From Candidatus Atribacteria bacterium 4572_76 (GTDB lineage: Bacteria > Atribacterota > Phoenicimicrobiia > Phoenicimicrobiales > Phoenicimicrobiaceae): DNA of 5,022 nucleotides. The notes beneath the pieces were generated by a model. That model searched no databases and had not been told where the DNA came from. It was given only the letters and a program-made list of their open reading frames with translations. The stretch covers positions 1 through 5,022 of the forward strand of contig NBMG01000057.1 in assembly GCA_002084865.1 (NCBI GenBank), given 5' to 3'. Below, in pieces: positions 4,838 to 5,022 of this stretch. A program made the position numbers and the translations under genes. Positions within the stretch are counted from its first letter, which is position 1; every line of letters starts with the position of its first letter.

Positions 4838-4876
4838 TTATAGAGGGAAACATTATCTATTAGTTTCCCTATATAA
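4838..4876. promoter_or_regulatory. Long inverted repeat in the leader of the second ATPase
   Basis: TTATA-g-AGGGAAAC (4838-4851) and GTTTCCCT-a-TATAA (4863-4876) form 14-base arms matching at all but one position, around an 11-base AT-rich spacer. It lies 34 bases before the start codon and just downstream of the candidate promoter at 4888-4916. It could be a protein-binding operator with two half sites about two helical turns apart, or a stem-loop in the mRNA leader. There is no U-tract on the minus strand, so it is not an intrinsic terminator for that strand. It lacks GTAG and does not belong to the REP-like set. Confidence 0.6.
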
Positions 4877-4887
4877 ATATTTATTTA

Positions 4888-4916
4888 ATATTACTATAAA
4901 GCAAGAGAAAAAGCAA
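4888..4916 (-). promoter_or_regulatory. Possible promoter of the second ATPase
   Basis: On the minus strand TTGCTT (4916-4911) and TAATAT (4893-4888) are 17 bases apart. The -35 is poor and the surroundings are so AT-rich that other -10 boxes are possible. Its start would place the inverted repeat at 4838-4876 at the very beginning of the transcript. Confidence 0.3.
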
Positions 4917-5005
4917 GCTTCCAATTATTAAATATTTCACTTACATATTTATAATAATTCCAGTATCTTTATAACTTTTTGAGATGTTAAGGAACAGCAA
5001 GCATA

Positions 5006-5022
5006 GACAGGCGAGACGCCTG
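5006..5022 (-). repeat. REP-like palindrome C, cut by the right edge
   Basis: GACAGGCG (5006-5013), AGA, CGCCTG (5017-5022) is identical to the first 17 bases of palindrome B (1673-1689). By analogy the next bases beyond the window should be TC and then CTAC. Confidence 0.7.

Noticed and set aside
4804..5022. Hidden small gene or RNA gene in the right-hand spacer
   Set aside because: Apart from the inverted repeat and the partial palindrome the stretch is plain AT-rich leader; no tRNA fold, start with ribosome binding site or conserved RNA motif was found.

Overview
The window looks like a stretch of chromosome from an AT-rich, probably uncultivated bacterium. The coding parts are AT-rich, ribosome binding sites are strong AGGAGG types and sigma-70-like promoters can be read by eye. 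The spaces between genes are packed with GC-rich dispersed repeats of kinds often seen in genomes of uncultivated anaerobic phyla (Atribacterota, Omnitrophota and similar). That placement is an impression from repeat style and gene content, not a demonstrated assignment. All five recognisable genes lie on the minus strand, in four probable transcription units, and no plus-strand gene is credible.

From right to left, in the direction of transcription: 3496-4803 encodes a 435-residue AAA-type ATPase with a DUF4143-like C-terminal half, preceded by a leader holding a long inverted repeat (4838-4876). Positions 3190-3483 are a repeat-filled spacer ending in a compound hairpin of about 80 bp just past that gene's stop. 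Positions 1780-3087 encode a second ATPase-DUF4143 protein, from a different subfamily but also 435 residues, read from a TTG (or ATT) start under its own promoter; its last codons run into a dispersed repeat. Positions 1546-1800 are another repeat cluster. Positions 954-1489 are a compact toxin-antitoxin operon: a ribbon-helix-helix-like antitoxin followed by a MazF/PemK toxin, joined by an ATGA overlap and driven by a near-consensus promoter. Positions 795-953 hold two palindromic repeats. Positions 1-794 are the N-terminal 264 codons of an uncharacterised protein resembling the DUF7309/DUF6930 family, cut off by the left edge.

The genes do not form an evident pathway. A toxin-antitoxin pair, two DUF4143 ATPases and dense repeats resemble an accessory, rearrangement-prone locus. 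The most coherent signal is in the spacers: four palindromes from three unrelated stem families each carry GTAG directly at the foot of the stem, on one side only. This is the layout of REP elements mobilised by REP-associated tyrosine transposases (RAYTs). A fifth, truncated copy at the right edge predicts the bases that should follow the window. No RAYT gene is in the window, and I see no clear new multi-gene system.
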